Positions 40,916 to 49,959 of a DNA stretch of 64,000 bases are shown piece after piece. Position numbers and translations under genes: made by a program. Origin of the DNA: Salinibaculum sp. SYNS191. GTDB taxonomy: Archaea > Halobacteriota > Halobacteria > Halobacteriales > Haloarculaceae. A model generated the notes under the pieces. That model made no database searches. It was not told where the DNA came from and saw only the letters and a list, made by a program, of their open reading frames with translations. The stretch is taken from contig NZ_CP147838.1 of assembly GCF_037338445.1 (NCBI RefSeq), forward strand, positions 682,001 through 746,000, given 5' to 3'. The first letter of the stretch is position 1; every line of letters starts with the position of its first letter.

Positions 40916-41985
40916 GCTACGACGTCGACGACTTCCACCGCGCGGCAATCGAGACCCCGTCCCACGAGGACGTAGACGCGATGCGGGACCTCCTCGTCGA
41001 GACGCTGGAGCGAGAGGGGACTGACCCCACCGTTGACGACCTCGGCAACGTCCTCGCCACCCGCGGCAGCGGCGACCCGCACGTCGTCCTGAACACCCAC
41101 ATCGACACCGTGCCGCCCCACGTCGGCTACGAGCGCGACGGGGACGTCGTACGCGGCCGGGGAGCCTGCGACGCGAAAGGACCGCTCGCCACCTTCCTCG
41201 CCGCGTTCTTCGACGCTGACGTCCAGAACGGCCGCCTGACGCTCGCCATCTCGCCGAACGAGGAGACGACACAGACCGGGGGCGCACACCTTGGGGAGAC
41301 GCTGGACGCTGACAGCGTTATCGTCGGCGAACCGACCGGCCTCGACGTGTGTACGGCCGCCCGCGGCCAGTTCGAGGGGGCGGTGACGATTCGCGGCGAG
41401 AGCGCCCACGCCGCCGACCCCGCGAGCGGGAAAAACGCCATCCGTGCCGCGACGGTCGTCGTCCAGGGCATGGAGACCTACGACGACCAGTACGGCCCCG
41501 GCGAGCACGACCTGCTGGGGTGGCCGACGCTGACCCCGACCCTCATCGAGGGCGGCGAGGCGACCAATCAGGTTCCCGGCGAGTGTACCGTCACCTTCGA
41601 CCGGCGCTCCGTGCCGCCGGAGTCCGTCGACGAGTTCGTCGTCGAACTGGAGGAGCACCTCTACAGCCTGCTGCCCCGCGGGATGGACCTCTCCGTGTCG
41701 CTGCTGCGTCCTGACATGCCGTACCCCGAGGCGTTCGAGACGGACGCGGACGCGCCAGTCGTGCACGCGCTCCAGTCCGCCAGTGGCGGCGAAATCCGAC
41801 CATTCGGCGCTGCGACGGAGGCCTCCTACTTCGCGGCCGACGCCCCGACGGTCGTCTTCGGCCCCGGCGTCCTGGCAGACGACGAGGGGCCGGTCGCCCA
41901 CGCGGAACGGGAGTACGTCGACCGGCGGGACGTCCACCGGGCCGCGGACGTGGTGTCGGAGGCCGTCTCCGACTTGCTGGGCTGA
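40912..41985 (+). CDS. dapE: Succinyl-diaminopimelate desuccinylase (M20 family)
   Basis: 357 aa. Removes the succinyl group in the DAP pathway. M20 metal ligands are seen: HIDTVPP (about 63-69), GACDAKGPL (about 84-92), the catalytic Glu in SPNEETTQTG, Glu in VGEPTGLD, and the last His in GPVAHAEREYVD. The start overlaps the PIN toxin stop by ATGA. It is the last dap gene; 112 nt downstream of it is an ABC transporter with its own AT-rich promoter. Confidence 0.87.
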   Translation: MSYDVDDFHRAAIETPSHEDVDAMRDLLVETLEREGTDPTVDDLGNVLATRGSGDPHVVLNTHIDTVPPHVGYERDGDVVRGRGACDAKGPLATFLAAFFDADVQNGRLTLAISPNEETTQTGGAHLGETLDADSVIVGEPTGLDVCTAARGQFEGAVTIRGESAHAADPASGKNAIRAATVVVQGMETYDDQYGPGEHDLLGWPTLTPTLIEGGEATNQVPGECTVTFDRRSVPPESVDEFVVELEEHLYSLLPRGMDLSVSLLRPDMPYPEAFETDADAPVVHALQSASGGEIRPFGAATEASYFAADAPTVVFGPGVLADDEGPVAHAEREYVDRRDVHRAADVVSEAVSDLLG

Positions 41986-42055
41986 GGTCGCAGCCGCTTC
42001 GGCCGCTAAAACACCCCATAGCCCCTATAATACGTATTCAGGCCTTCAAAAATAT

Positions 42056-42078
42056 CTGAACGATATATTCATATATTC
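42056..42078 (+). promoter_or_regulatory. AT-rich promoter and possible TetR operator for ABC transporter
   Basis: Two adjacent copies of ATATATTC (42063-42070 and 42071-42078) lie 20-35 nt upstream of the ABC ATPase ATG. This AT-richness is unusual for the window. A 5-bp inverted repeat TTCAG/CTGAA (42037-42041 and 42056-42060) precedes it. The TetR-family gene of the operon could bind here; this is inferred from context. Confidence 0.45.
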
Positions 42079-42097
42079 CCACAGCGAAGGACCAATT

Positions 42098-43069
42098 ATG
42101 AGCGCGATTACCGTCACGGACCTGAGCAAGAACTACGACGGGGTGCTCGCGAACGACGCGGTGTCCTTCGAGGTCGCGGAGGGTGAGGTGTTCGGCTACC
42201 TCGGGCCGAACGGGGCCGGGAAGACGACGACCATCCGGACGCTGATGGGCTTCCAGACGGCGACAGACGGAACCGCGACGTTGCTCGGCGCGGACATCCA
42301 CGACGAGGACGCGATGGTCGCAGCGAGAGAGCGCGTCGGGTACCTCCCGTCGAATCCCGGCTTCGACGAGACGGCAACCGGAGCCGAGATTCTGGACCTC
42401 CACGCGTCGATAAAGGGCGACTCGCGGCGGGCGGAACTGCTCGACCTCTTCGAGGTCCCGCTCGACCGCGCCGTCCGCAGCTACTCGACCGGCCAGAAGC
42501 AGAAGCTCGGCCTCGTCCAGGCGTTCATGCACGACCCGGACCTGGTGGTCATGGACGAGCCGACGGCGGGGCTGGACCCGCTGATGCAACAGCGGTTCAA
42601 CGAGTTCGTCCACGTCGAGAAGCGCGCGGGGACGACCATCTTTCTGTCCTCGCACGTCCTGAGCGAGGTCCGCCGCGTCTGCGACCGGGTCGGCATCATC
42701 CGCGACGGGGAGATGGTGACCGTCGAGAGCGTCGAGGACCTCCTGCACCGCAGCGGGAAGTTCGTTCGCTTGCGGGTCGCTGCCGACCTCGCGGAGGCTG
42801 ACATCGACCTCGACGGCGCTCACGACGTGTCCGTGCAGGCGGTCGACGAGTCCTACGCGGAGACGGCGATTGCTGCCGGCGGGGGGGTCGACGCGGAGAC
42901 GGTGACCGAACTCACGTTCACGTACACCGGCGATTTCGACTCGCTCGTCGACTTCGCCGACGGCTATCACGTCCTCGAACTGGACGTCGAGGAGGCGCCC
43001 CTCGAACAGGTGTTCATGCAGTTCTACGGCGGCGGAGACGATACCGCCGTCCCCGGAGGTGCGGCCTGA
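42098..43069 (+). CDS. ABC-2 type transporter ATP-binding protein
   Basis: 323 aa from ATG 42098. Walker A GPNGAGKTTT (about 36-45), signature YSTGQKQKLGL (about 129-139), Walker B LVVMDEPTAGLD (about 149-160) and the switch His in LSSHVLSEVRR. It lacks the C-terminal extra domains of drug pumps but carries an about 90-residue C-terminal accessory domain (from about 225). It partners with the permease at 43069, with which it overlaps by one base (TGATG). The exported substrate is unknown; TetR-type regulation suggests a toxic compound or a lipid. Confidence 0.88.
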   Translation: MSAITVTDLSKNYDGVLANDAVSFEVAEGEVFGYLGPNGAGKTTTIRTLMGFQTATDGTATLLGADIHDEDAMVAARERVGYLPSNPGFDETATGAEILDLHASIKGDSRRAELLDLFEVPLDRAVRSYSTGQKQKLGLVQAFMHDPDLVVMDEPTAGLDPLMQQRFNEFVHVEKRAGTTIFLSSHVLSEVRRVCDRVGIIRDGEMVTVESVEDLLHRSGKFVRLRVAADLAEADIDLDGAHDVSVQAVDESYAETAIAAGGGVDAETVTELTFTYTGDFDSLVDFADGYHVLELDVEEAPLEQVFMQFYGGGDDTAVPGGAA

Positions 43070-43857
43070 TGTTCGAGTTCAGCCGCTACTACGGCCGTCG
43101 CCGCGTCAGGGGGTCGGCCGCGCTGACCGCCGGACTGGCGATTCTGACGGGTCTCTACATCTACCTGTTCCCCAGCATCTCGTCGAGCATCGACCTCGAC
43201 GCCTACATCCAGGGCATGCCACCTGCGCTGCGGGCCGCCTTCGGGATCCAGTCGCTGAGTACCATCGAGGGCTTCCTCGCCGCCGAACTGTACGCCTTCG
43301 GCTGGGTGCTGTTACTCGGGCTCTATCTGGCCTACAGCGCCGCGGGGCTCATCGCCGACGACGTGGAAGACGGGCGGATGGACATGCTGCTCGCCCTGCC
43401 GGTCACGCGGTCGAAGGTCGTCCTGGAGAAGTTCTCCGCCGTGCTCGTTCCCATCGCAATCGCGAACGTCGTCCTGCCGGTGTTCGTCTACTTCGGCGTC
43501 CTCGCCATCGGCGAGACCATCTCGGTGGCCGACCTCGTGATGGTGCACCTGCTGTCGGTGCCGTACCTGCTGACGACGGGCGCCATCGGCCTCGTCGCCT
43601 CCGTCATCTTCGACCGGACGAGCCTCGCACAGCGGGCAGCGATGGGGGTCGTCTTCGGGCTGTTCCTCGTCGACTCCGTCGTCACGAACACCGACTTCGC
43701 GGCGCTGGGCGCGCTCTCGCCGACGCGGTACTACGACCCCGCCGCAGTCCTCGTGGAGTCCCAGTGGGACGTGACCGGCGCGGTCGTGTTGCTCGTGGCA
43801 GCGCTCGCGCTCGTGCTCGTCGGCCGAACGCTGTTCCAGCGGAAGGATATCGCATGA
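43069..43857 (+). CDS. ABC-2 type permease
   Basis: 262 aa with six likely transmembrane segments: about 18-38, 75-100, 115-135 (IANVVLPVFVYFGVLAI), 150-172, 180-205 and 235-255. The N-terminus MFEFSRYYGRRRVRGSAA is basic and cytoplasmic. It shows the general ABC-2 permease layout, with a conserved DVEDGRMDMLLALPVTRSKVVLEKF loop between segments two and three. It works with the ATPase gene just upstream. Confidence 0.85.
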   Translation: MFEFSRYYGRRRVRGSAALTAGLAILTGLYIYLFPSISSSIDLDAYIQGMPPALRAAFGIQSLSTIEGFLAAELYAFGWVLLLGLYLAYSAAGLIADDVEDGRMDMLLALPVTRSKVVLEKFSAVLVPIAIANVVLPVFVYFGVLAIGETISVADLVMVHLLSVPYLLTTGAIGLVASVIFDRTSLAQRAAMGVVFGLFLVDSVVTNTDFAALGALSPTRYYDPAAVLVESQWDVTGAVVLLVAALALVLVGRTLFQRKDIA

Positions 43858-43867
43858 GGGGGCGACG

Positions 43868-44470
43868 ATGAGCGGCGGATTCAGCGAGGCCGAGCGCGAG
43901 CGCATCCGCGAACGGCTCGTCGCCGAGGGACGGGAGCTGTTCGCCCGCTACGGGCTCAAGAAGACCACCATCGGAGAGCTGACGGAACCAGTCGGCATCG
44001 CCAACGGCACCTTCTACCAGTTCTTCGACTCCAAGACCGACCTCTACGTCGAGATTCTGGAACGGGAGGGCGAGGAGATGCTGCCCCGCCTCATCGCGCC
44101 GCTGGAGGAGGAGGACGACCCCGAGACCGCAATCGTCGAGTTCCTGACGGCGCTGATGGACGAGATAGAGACGAATCCGCTGGTGCGCCGGCTGCTGGTC
44201 GAACCCGACGAGATGGAGATGCTCAGGGACTACCACACCGAGGAGGAACTGGCACGGGACCGCGAGGAGTCGCTGGGGTACATGCTGCCGTACGTCGAGG
44301 CGTGGTACGAGGCCGGCGAAGTCACGGGGCCGAGTCCGCGACTCGTCGCCAGCGCAATTCGGTCGGTGTCGTTCCTGACGCTCCACCAGGAGGACATCGG
44401 CGAAGACCTGTACGGCGAGACCCGGGACCTCGTGATTCGGTCGGTCGCTGCCGGGCTGACGGCCGACTGA
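43868..44470 (+). CDS. TetR-family transcriptional regulator
   Basis: 200 aa. Helix-turn-helix from about residue 8 to 52: RIRERLVAEGRELFARYGLKK, TTIGELTEPVGIANGTFYQF, FFDSKTDLYVEIL, the TetR pattern. The C-terminal half is a helical ligand-binding domain. It follows the ABC permease by 10 nt, so it probably controls that operon and is itself co-expressed. The likely operator is the AT-rich promoter at about 42056-42078. Confidence 0.88.
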   Translation: MSGGFSEAERERIRERLVAEGRELFARYGLKKTTIGELTEPVGIANGTFYQFFDSKTDLYVEILEREGEEMLPRLIAPLEEEDDPETAIVEFLTALMDEIETNPLVRRLLVEPDEMEMLRDYHTEEELARDREESLGYMLPYVEAWYEAGEVTGPSPRLVASAIRSVSFLTLHQEDIGEDLYGETRDLVIRSVAAGLTAD

Positions 44471-44487
44471 GCGGGGCTGGGGAGCGG

Positions 44488-44766
44488 TCAGGCGAACTCC
44501 AGGAACAACAATCCGGCCACGACGACCGTGGCGATAGCTGCCAGTGCGAGAATCGTGTACTGGCGAAGGCCGAACTCCGTCGGAGTCGTCGAACGGACGT
44601 TCGGATTGTACAGCCAGTAGATGGCGATGACGACGAAAACCGGGCCGGTGCTGAAGATTATCAGCCAGGTCAGGGTCCCCGTCGACCAGGAGAGCAGGAC
44701 GCCACAGGCCGAGAACAGCGACCCCACGTAGAGGAGACAGAGGGCTTCGAGGCGGGCGAGGTCCAT
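44488..44766 (-). CDS. Small three-helix membrane protein
   Basis: 92 aa from ATG 44766; a start at 44790 would overlap purB. Three hydrophobic helices at about 9-27 (CLLYVGSLFSACGVLLSW), 33-52 (LTWLIIFSTGPVFVVIAIYWL) and 70-91 (YTILALAAIATVVVAGLLFLEF). The loop YNPNVRSTTPTEFGLRQ is polar. No known family. It lies 4 nt after the purB stop on the same strand, so it is likely co-transcribed with it. Confidence 0.6.
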   Translation of the reverse strand: MDLARLEALCLLYVGSLFSACGVLLSWSTGTLTWLIIFSTGPVFVVIAIYWLYNPNVRSTTPTEFGLRQYTILALAAIATVVVAGLLFLEFA

Positions 44767-44770
44767 GCTG

Positions 44771-46159
44771 TCACTCCGAGAGTCCGTCAACCAGTTCGTC
44801 GGCGACGCCGGTGTAGCCGGCGGGCGTCAGCGCCTGGAGTTCCTCGCGCACGTCGGCGGGCACGTCGAGGTCCGCGAAGAGGTCGTGGAAGTCCTCGATG
44901 GTCACGTCGCGGCCGCGGGTGAGTGCCTTGACCCGCTCGTAGGCGTCGGTGTGGCCCTCCCGGCGGAGGATGGTCTGGACGGCCTCGCCGATGATTTCGG
45001 GCGTCTTCTCCAGTTCCTCCCGCATGACGTGTTCGTTGGGGACGACCTTCGCGAGGCCGTTCTGGCACTTGCTGTAGCCGATGAGACAGTGGGAGAAGGC
45101 GGCCCCGACGTTGCGCTTGACCGTCGAGTCCGAGAGGTCCCGCTGGAGGCGTGACGTGGTGACGTAGTCGCCGAGGAAGACCAGATCGGAGTTGGCCTTC
45201 GAGAGGTTGCCCTCGCTGTTCTCGAAGTCTATCGGGTTGACCTTGTGGGGCATCGTCGACGACCCGGTCTCGCCCTCGACGGCCTCCTGGCCGAGGTAGC
45301 GGTCGGAGACGTACAGCCAGGTGTCGAGGTCCAGGTCCAGCAGGACGTTGTTCGCGCCGCGGACGGCGTCGAAGACCGCGGCCAGGTCGTCGCAGGGGTT
45401 GACCTGCGTCGTCAGCGGTTCGTGCTCCAGACCGAGGCCGGTGACGAACGACTCCGAAAAGGCCGGCCAGTCCACGTCGGGGTAGGCGGCGTGGTGGGCG
45501 GCGTAGGTCCCGCTCGCGCCGGCGAGTTTGCCCGAGAGGTCGGCAGCGGCCGCGTCGATGCGTGCGAGCGAGCGACCGAGGCGGGAGGCGTAGACGGCCA
45601 TCTCCTTGCCGAAGGTGGTCGGCGTCGCTGGCTGGCCGTGGGTGCGGGCGAGCATCGGCAGGTCGCGGTACTCGCGGGCCATCCCGGCGAGGGTGTCCCG
45701 GACCTCGCGGAGTTCGGGGACCAGCACCTCCTCGACGGCGGGCTTGACGAGCAGGCGGTGTGCGAGGTTGTTCACGTCCTCGCTGGTCAGCCCGAAGTGA
45801 ATCCACTGGGCGGCGTCGAGGTCCGCCGGCAGGCCCTCGCGGACGAAGTACTCGACGGCCTTCACGTCGTGGTTGGTGGCCGAGTACCCGGCGTATCCCT
45901 CCGTTTCGAGCTGTTTGACGACGTCGGCGTCGTCTGCGTCGAAGACCTCGTACAGCGAACGCAGGTGGGCGCGCTGGTCGGCGTCTATCGACAGCGGCGT
46001 GGCGTCGAGGTCCGCGAGCGCGAGCAGGTACTCCACCTCGACGCGGACGCGGGCCCGCATGAGCGCCTGCTCGCTGGCGTAGGGGACCAGCGGTTCGGTG
46101 TAGCGTGCGTAGCGGCCGTCGAGCGGCGAGACGGCCTGGACGGCGGCGCGGTCGGTCAT
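44771..46159 (-). CDS. purB: Adenylosuccinate lyase
   Basis: 462 aa. Acts twice in purine synthesis: on SAICAR and on adenylosuccinate. Fumarase/aspartase signature GSSTMPHKVNPIDFEN (about 305-320) with the flexible-loop Ser; the N-terminal DGRYARYTEPL (about 15-25) and TRTHGQPATPTTFGKEMA (about 172-189) hold catalytic His residues. Length is normal. A shadow frame on the other strand (45245-47440) is long but not coding. The gene precedes the PrsW gene on the minus strand (that gene is upstream). Confidence 0.93.
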   Translation of the reverse strand: MTDRAAVQAVSPLDGRYARYTEPLVPYASEQALMRARVRVEVEYLLALADLDATPLSIDADQRAHLRSLYEVFDADDADVVKQLETEGYAGYSATNHDVKAVEYFVREGLPADLDAAQWIHFGLTSEDVNNLAHRLLVKPAVEEVLVPELREVRDTLAGMAREYRDLPMLARTHGQPATPTTFGKEMAVYASRLGRSLARIDAAAADLSGKLAGASGTYAAHHAAYPDVDWPAFSESFVTGLGLEHEPLTTQVNPCDDLAAVFDAVRGANNVLLDLDLDTWLYVSDRYLGQEAVEGETGSSTMPHKVNPIDFENSEGNLSKANSDLVFLGDYVTTSRLQRDLSDSTVKRNVGAAFSHCLIGYSKCQNGLAKVVPNEHVMREELEKTPEIIGEAVQTILRREGHTDAYERVKALTRGRDVTIEDFHDLFADLDVPADVREELQALTPAGYTGVADELVDGLSE

Positions 46160-46207
46160 GCCAGTACCTCCTCGACTCTCCAGAAAAAGGCTGCCGCTTT
46201 CCCGGTC

Positions 46208-47329
46208 TCACCTCCCCTCGCGGCCCTCCTCCCCGGTCCGCTCCTCGACGGACGGCCCCGACTCCCAGTCCCGCCGGGGCCGCTCCGGCGGCGCTTCGTC
46301 GCGTTCGGCCTCCCGCCCGTCGTCGGTCTCGGATTCGAACTCGGACCGTGGCGGTGCGGTCTCGGGGCCGCCTGTCCGGCCGGGACCGCTGGTCCGGGCC
46401 TCCTCGTAGAGCGAGCGATACCTGGCTATCTTCCGGTAGAGGACGAGCAGCCAGAGGCCGTCGTAGACGACGACGAAGGCGACGAAACCCATCTGCGTGA
46501 GCGGGAGGACGGTCACCAGCGAGTTGTAGGTAGCGTGGATGAAGGCAGCGATGACCAGCCCCTTGACGACGATGGGGCCGCGGTTCTCGGGGTTGAACTT
46601 GGCGAGGCCGAGGTAGTAGCCGGCGAACGCCGAGTAGATGACGTGGCCCGGCCCGACGAACGCGCGGAGGTAGGCCACGTCTACCGCAGGGGCGAGCGGG
46701 GTAGCGATGCCAGCCTCGGCCGTCGTGAGGTAGATGTTGAGGATGTAAACCAGGTTCTCGATGGCGGCGAAGCCGAGGCCGGCGACGGCCCCGTAGACAA
46801 CGCCGTCGACCACGGTGTCGAACGAGTCGGTCTTGTAGGCGTGGACGCGCACGGCCAGCCACTTGACCGTCTCCTCGACCGGCGCAACGACGACGAAGAA
46901 AAAGAGCGCGAGCCCGACGATGCCGAAGAGTTCGAAGGCCGGGGCGAACAGGCTGTTGACGATAGCCGCGAAACTGGCAAAGAGCAGACTGAGGAGGAAG
47001 GTGATAGCGAGCAGTTCGACCGGCTCCCGTCTCGTCGGATCACCGTACCAGAAGTAGCCAGTCAGTGCCAGCGCCGGGACGATGGAGACGAGCGCGAGAC
47101 CGCCGAGGATGGGCTGTTCGACGACGAGCAGGCCACCGATGGCGAGCTGTGCGAGAAAGAGGACGCCAGCGGTGACGACGAGCAGCCAGGTCCGGGCGGT
47201 GCGGAGCGCGGCCGTCAGCCGGACGGCGAACACGTCGAGGCGGGACCTGACGTCCCACGTCGCGACGTCGTAGAGGTCGTAGCGGTCCCCGAGCGCGTCC
47301 TCGACGGGGTCGCGCTGGTCGTCGGTCAT
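46208..47329 (-). CDS. PrsW-family intramembrane metalloprotease
   Basis: 373 aa. Multiple transmembrane segments (about eight) with the PrsW motifs in place: Glu152-Glu153 and Lys156 in EETVKW, AIENLVY (Glu191-Asn192), His229 in GPGHVIYSAF and His265 in FIHATYN. These are the metal ligands. The last 75 residues are a charged, Pro/Glu/Arg-rich cytoplasmic tail, not part of the fold. PrsW cleaves membrane proteins, often anti-sigma factors in bacteria; its archaeal targets are unknown. It lies 48 nt from purB on the same strand. Confidence 0.87.
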   Translation of the reverse strand: MTDDQRDPVEDALGDRYDLYDVATWDVRSRLDVFAVRLTAALRTARTWLLVVTAGVLFLAQLAIGGLLVVEQPILGGLALVSIVPALALTGYFWYGDPTRREPVELLAITFLLSLLFASFAAIVNSLFAPAFELFGIVGLALFFFVVVAPVEETVKWLAVRVHAYKTDSFDTVVDGVVYGAVAGLGFAAIENLVYILNIYLTTAEAGIATPLAPAVDVAYLRAFVGPGHVIYSAFAGYYLGLAKFNPENRGPIVVKGLVIAAFIHATYNSLVTVLPLTQMGFVAFVVVYDGLWLLVLYRKIARYRSLYEEARTSGPGRTGGPETAPPRSEFESETDDGREAERDEAPPERPRRDWESGPSVEERTGEEGREGR

Positions 47330-47432
47330 AGCGACTGTTCGAGCGGGGGCGTAACAAGCTTGGCCCCGATGCGGGTTTCACCCGCTGAAGCTGCGGTACC
47401 ATTTTATTACCGCCACCGGAACAACCGTCATC

Positions 47433-47777
47433 GTGAGTGAGGATTGCGACATCGAGGACATCGCCGGACTCCTCGAGGACGCGACGGTCAGGACAATCCT
47501 CACAGCAACGAGTGTCGAACCGATGGACGCGAACACACTGAGCGAACGATGCGGCGTCTCGGAACCCACCATCTACCGCCGGCTGGAGGAACTGCGGGAC
47601 TGTGACCTCATCGAGGAACAGACCCGACCGGACCCGACCGGGGGCCACCACCACAAGGTGTTCACTCCGCGGCTGGAACGGGTCACCATCGAACTCAGAA
47701 ACGGCGAACTGACACTGGAGGTGACCCGGGAACGCGACGCCGCCGACCGGTTCACCGACCTCATCGAGGGAATGTAA
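47433..47777 (+). CDS. Winged-helix transcriptional regulator (ArsR-like)
   Basis: 114 aa from a GTG at 47433. The helix-turn-helix is IEDIAGLLEDATVRTILTATS then LSERCGVSEPTIYRRLEELRD (about 43-63) and a wing region with GGHHHKVFTPRL, where three consecutive His residues may sense metal. Upstream is a TATA-like TTTTATTA (about 47402-47409) and a 6-bp hairpin GCGGGT/ACCCGC at 47371-47385 that could be an operator. Pairs with the membrane protein at 47780, a frequent haloarchaeal two-gene module. Confidence 0.78.
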   Translation: MSEDCDIEDIAGLLEDATVRTILTATSVEPMDANTLSERCGVSEPTIYRRLEELRDCDLIEEQTRPDPTGGHHHKVFTPRLERVTIELRNGELTLEVTRERDAADRFTDLIEGM

Positions 47778-47779
47778 CG

Positions 47780-48109
47780 ATGCTACCGCTCCAACTCTCC
47801 CCGCCGGACGTCCCGTCGTGGGCACGCCTGGTCTCCCAGAGCATCAACCTGGTCACGGCGCTGGTCGGCCTGCTCATCGCCTACCAGGCCTACCGGGGGT
47901 ACCGCAGGAACCAGAGCCGCCCGATGTTCTACATCGCGGTCGGGTTCATCCTGACGGTCGGACTGCCCTTCGTCCTGCTCGTCCCGACGCTGCTGCTCGC
48001 CGACGTCGAGCCGCTGCTCGTGGGACTCATCTTCGTCCGGGACATCGCCACGCTGGTCGGTCTCGCGGCGATTCTCTACGCGCTGCGGATGCCGGTCGGT
48101 GGCGGATAG
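47780..48109 (+). CDS. Membrane protein partner of winged-helix regulator (DUF7521-like)
   Basis: 109 aa. Three transmembrane segments: about 18-36 (VSQSINLVTALVGLLIAYQA), 48-72 and 78-102, with a basic loop RGYRRNQSRP after the first. It starts 2 nt after the regulator's stop, so co-translated. Haloarchaeal genomes often pair such winged-helix genes with this membrane family (I recall DUF7521), probably one sensing system; the signal is not known. Confidence 0.72.
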   Translation: MLPLQLSPPDVPSWARLVSQSINLVTALVGLLIAYQAYRGYRRNQSRPMFYIAVGFILTVGLPFVLLVPTLLLADVEPLLVGLIFVRDIATLVGLAAILYALRMPVGGG

Positions 48110-48157
48110 GACCGGCGATTCGCAACGCCTTTGCGCCCGCCGGGCCGGTACTCGCAC

Positions 48158-49771
48158 ATGAACGTCGCCGGCATGGCCTCGAACCGGGGCCGCAACCTGC
48201 TGAACGTCGCCGACCGGGCACCGGGCGGTGCCGAGTTCGCCGTCATCCTCACGAACTCCGAGGACGCACCGGTCGTCGAGAAGGCACAGAAGCGCGGTAT
48301 CCCGACGGAGACCGTCGTCCAGGGCGACGACGAGTCCCGGAGGGAACACGAGCGCCGCGTGGTCGACGCGCTCGCCGACTACGACTTCGACCTCGTCGCG
48401 CTCGACGGCTACATGCGCATCCTCTCCGACACCTTCCTCGACGAGATGCCGACGACGCTGAACGTCCACCCCGCGATCCTGCCCGCGTTCCCCGGCATGG
48501 ACGCCTGGAACGACGCGCTCGACGCCGGCGTCTCGGTCACGGGGTGTACGGTCCACGTCGTCACCGACGCGACCGACGAGGATGGCAACGTCGTCGAGGC
48601 GCAGGTCGACGGCGGCCCCATCGTCACGCAGGAGCCGATTCCGGTCTACGAGGGCGACACCGAGGAAGACCTCCAGGACCGCGTGCTCTATCAGGGCGAG
48701 TTCAAGGCCTACCCGCGCGCAATCCAGTGGTTCGCCGAGGACCGGGTGACCGTCGACGAGGGCGCGAACGTCGTCCACGTCGAGGGCGATACGGGCGGCG
48801 ACTTCCCGGCACGCCGGGTCGCCAGCCACGACCGGACCGCCGACCTGCGCTACGGCGAGAACCCCCACCAGGACGCCGCGCTCTACGCCGACTACACCGT
48901 CGACGAGGCCAGCGTCGTCCACGCGCCACAGCTCAACGAGGGCGCGAAGGGGCTGTCCTACAACAACTACAACGACGCCGACGGCGCCTTGAACCTCATC
49001 AAGGAGTTCGACGAACCGGCCGCGGCGGTCATCAAGCACACCAACCCCGCGGGCTGTGCGACGGCCGACTCCATCGCGGAGGCCTACGACCGCGCGCTGT
49101 CGACCGACCCGATGAGTGCCTTCGGCGGCATCGTCGCGCTCAACCGCGAGTGCGACGCCGAGACCGCAGAGCAGATTATCGACTCGTTCAAGGAAGTCGT
49201 CGTCGCGCCGGGCTACACCGACGAGGCGCTGGACGTCCTCTTCGAGAAGGAGAACCTGCGCGTACTCAATGTTGGAGAACTGGGAGACAGGACGGACCCG
49301 CTCACCGAGAAGCCGCTGGTCGGCGGCCGCCTCGTCCAGGAGCGGGACCTCCAGACCGTCACCGCTGAGGACCTCGAAGTCGTCACGGAGCGCGAACCCA
49401 CCGACGAGCAAATCGAGTCGATGCTCTTTGCCTGGCAGACCATCAAACACGTCAAGTCCAACGCTATCCTGTTCGCGAAGGGCACGGAGACGGTCGGCAT
49501 CGGCATGGGGCAGGTCTCCCGCGTCGACGCCGTCCACCTCGCCGGGATGAAGGCCGAGGAACACGCCGAGGGCAAGGACGCCGAGGGCGCGGTCATGGCC
49601 TCGGACGCCTTCTTCCCGTTCCCGGACGGCATCGAGAAGGCCGCTGAGGCCGGCATCGAGGCGGTCATCCAGCCCGGCGGGTCGAAGAACGACGACATGG
49701 TCGTCGAGGCCGCCGACGAGCACGACATGGCGATGGTGTTCACCGGGAGCCGGTGTTTCCGCCACGATTAG
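48158..49771 (+). CDS. purNH: PurN-PurH fusion: GAR formyltransferase plus AICAR transformylase
   Basis: 537 aa from ATG 48158. Residues 1-190 are glycinamide ribonucleotide formyltransferase: ASNRGRNL, LNVHPAILPAFPG with catalytic His and the GCTVHVVTDATDEDG region. Residues about 200-537 are the AICAR transformylase half of PurH, with RYGENPHQDAALY and KHTNPAGCATADS carrying the catalytic Lys-His. The usual PurH IMP-cyclohydrolase domain is missing and is replaced by PurN; archaea close the ring with PurO instead. This fusion is known in haloarchaea. The stop codon is inside a hairpin (see 49757-49779). Confidence 0.9.
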   Translation: MNVAGMASNRGRNLLNVADRAPGGAEFAVILTNSEDAPVVEKAQKRGIPTETVVQGDDESRREHERRVVDALADYDFDLVALDGYMRILSDTFLDEMPTTLNVHPAILPAFPGMDAWNDALDAGVSVTGCTVHVVTDATDEDGNVVEAQVDGGPIVTQEPIPVYEGDTEEDLQDRVLYQGEFKAYPRAIQWFAEDRVTVDEGANVVHVEGDTGGDFPARRVASHDRTADLRYGENPHQDAALYADYTVDEASVVHAPQLNEGAKGLSYNNYNDADGALNLIKEFDEPAAAVIKHTNPAGCATADSIAEAYDRALSTDPMSAFGGIVALNRECDAETAEQIIDSFKEVVVAPGYTDEALDVLFEKENLRVLNVGELGDRTDPLTEKPLVGGRLVQERDLQTVTAEDLEVVTEREPTDEQIESMLFAWQTIKHVKSNAILFAKGTETVGIGMGQVSRVDAVHLAGMKAEEHAEGKDAEGAVMASDAFFPFPDGIEKAAEAGIEAVIQPGGSKNDDMVVEAADEHDMAMVFTGSRCFRHD

Positions 49772-49779
49772 TGGCGGAA
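49757..49779 (+). terminator. Hairpin overlapping the purN-purH stop codon
   Basis: A 9-bp perfect inverted repeat (49757-49765 with 49771-49779) with the 5-nt loop GATTA; the first base of the 3' arm is the G of the TAG stop. There is no T-run after it, so termination is likely but not certain. A degenerate copy of the same stretch, including a GATTAG core, lies at about 49812-49836, spaced about 57 nt. Confidence 0.5.
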
Positions 49780-49959
49780 GCTCGAAGCGGGAGTGTAGCG
49801 AGCGGTTCGGTGGTTCCGGCACGATTAGTGTCGGCAACGTCGGGCTACCCGAGTGACGAGGGGCCACCCCAACACCGTCTACTTCAATCTTTGTCTCGGT
49901 TGCAGACCCGGTGACGAGTCTGGGTAGTATATGTATCGGCAGTCCACAGGGTGGAGTGT

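Noticed and set aside
47371..47385. 6-bp hairpin as a terminator of the PrsW gene
   Set aside because: It lies upstream of that gene, which points away; an operator for the winged-helix gene is more likely, but weak.
45245..47440. 731-codon plus-strand ORF
   Set aside because: It is antisense to purB and the PrsW gene, whose motifs are complete; no family features.
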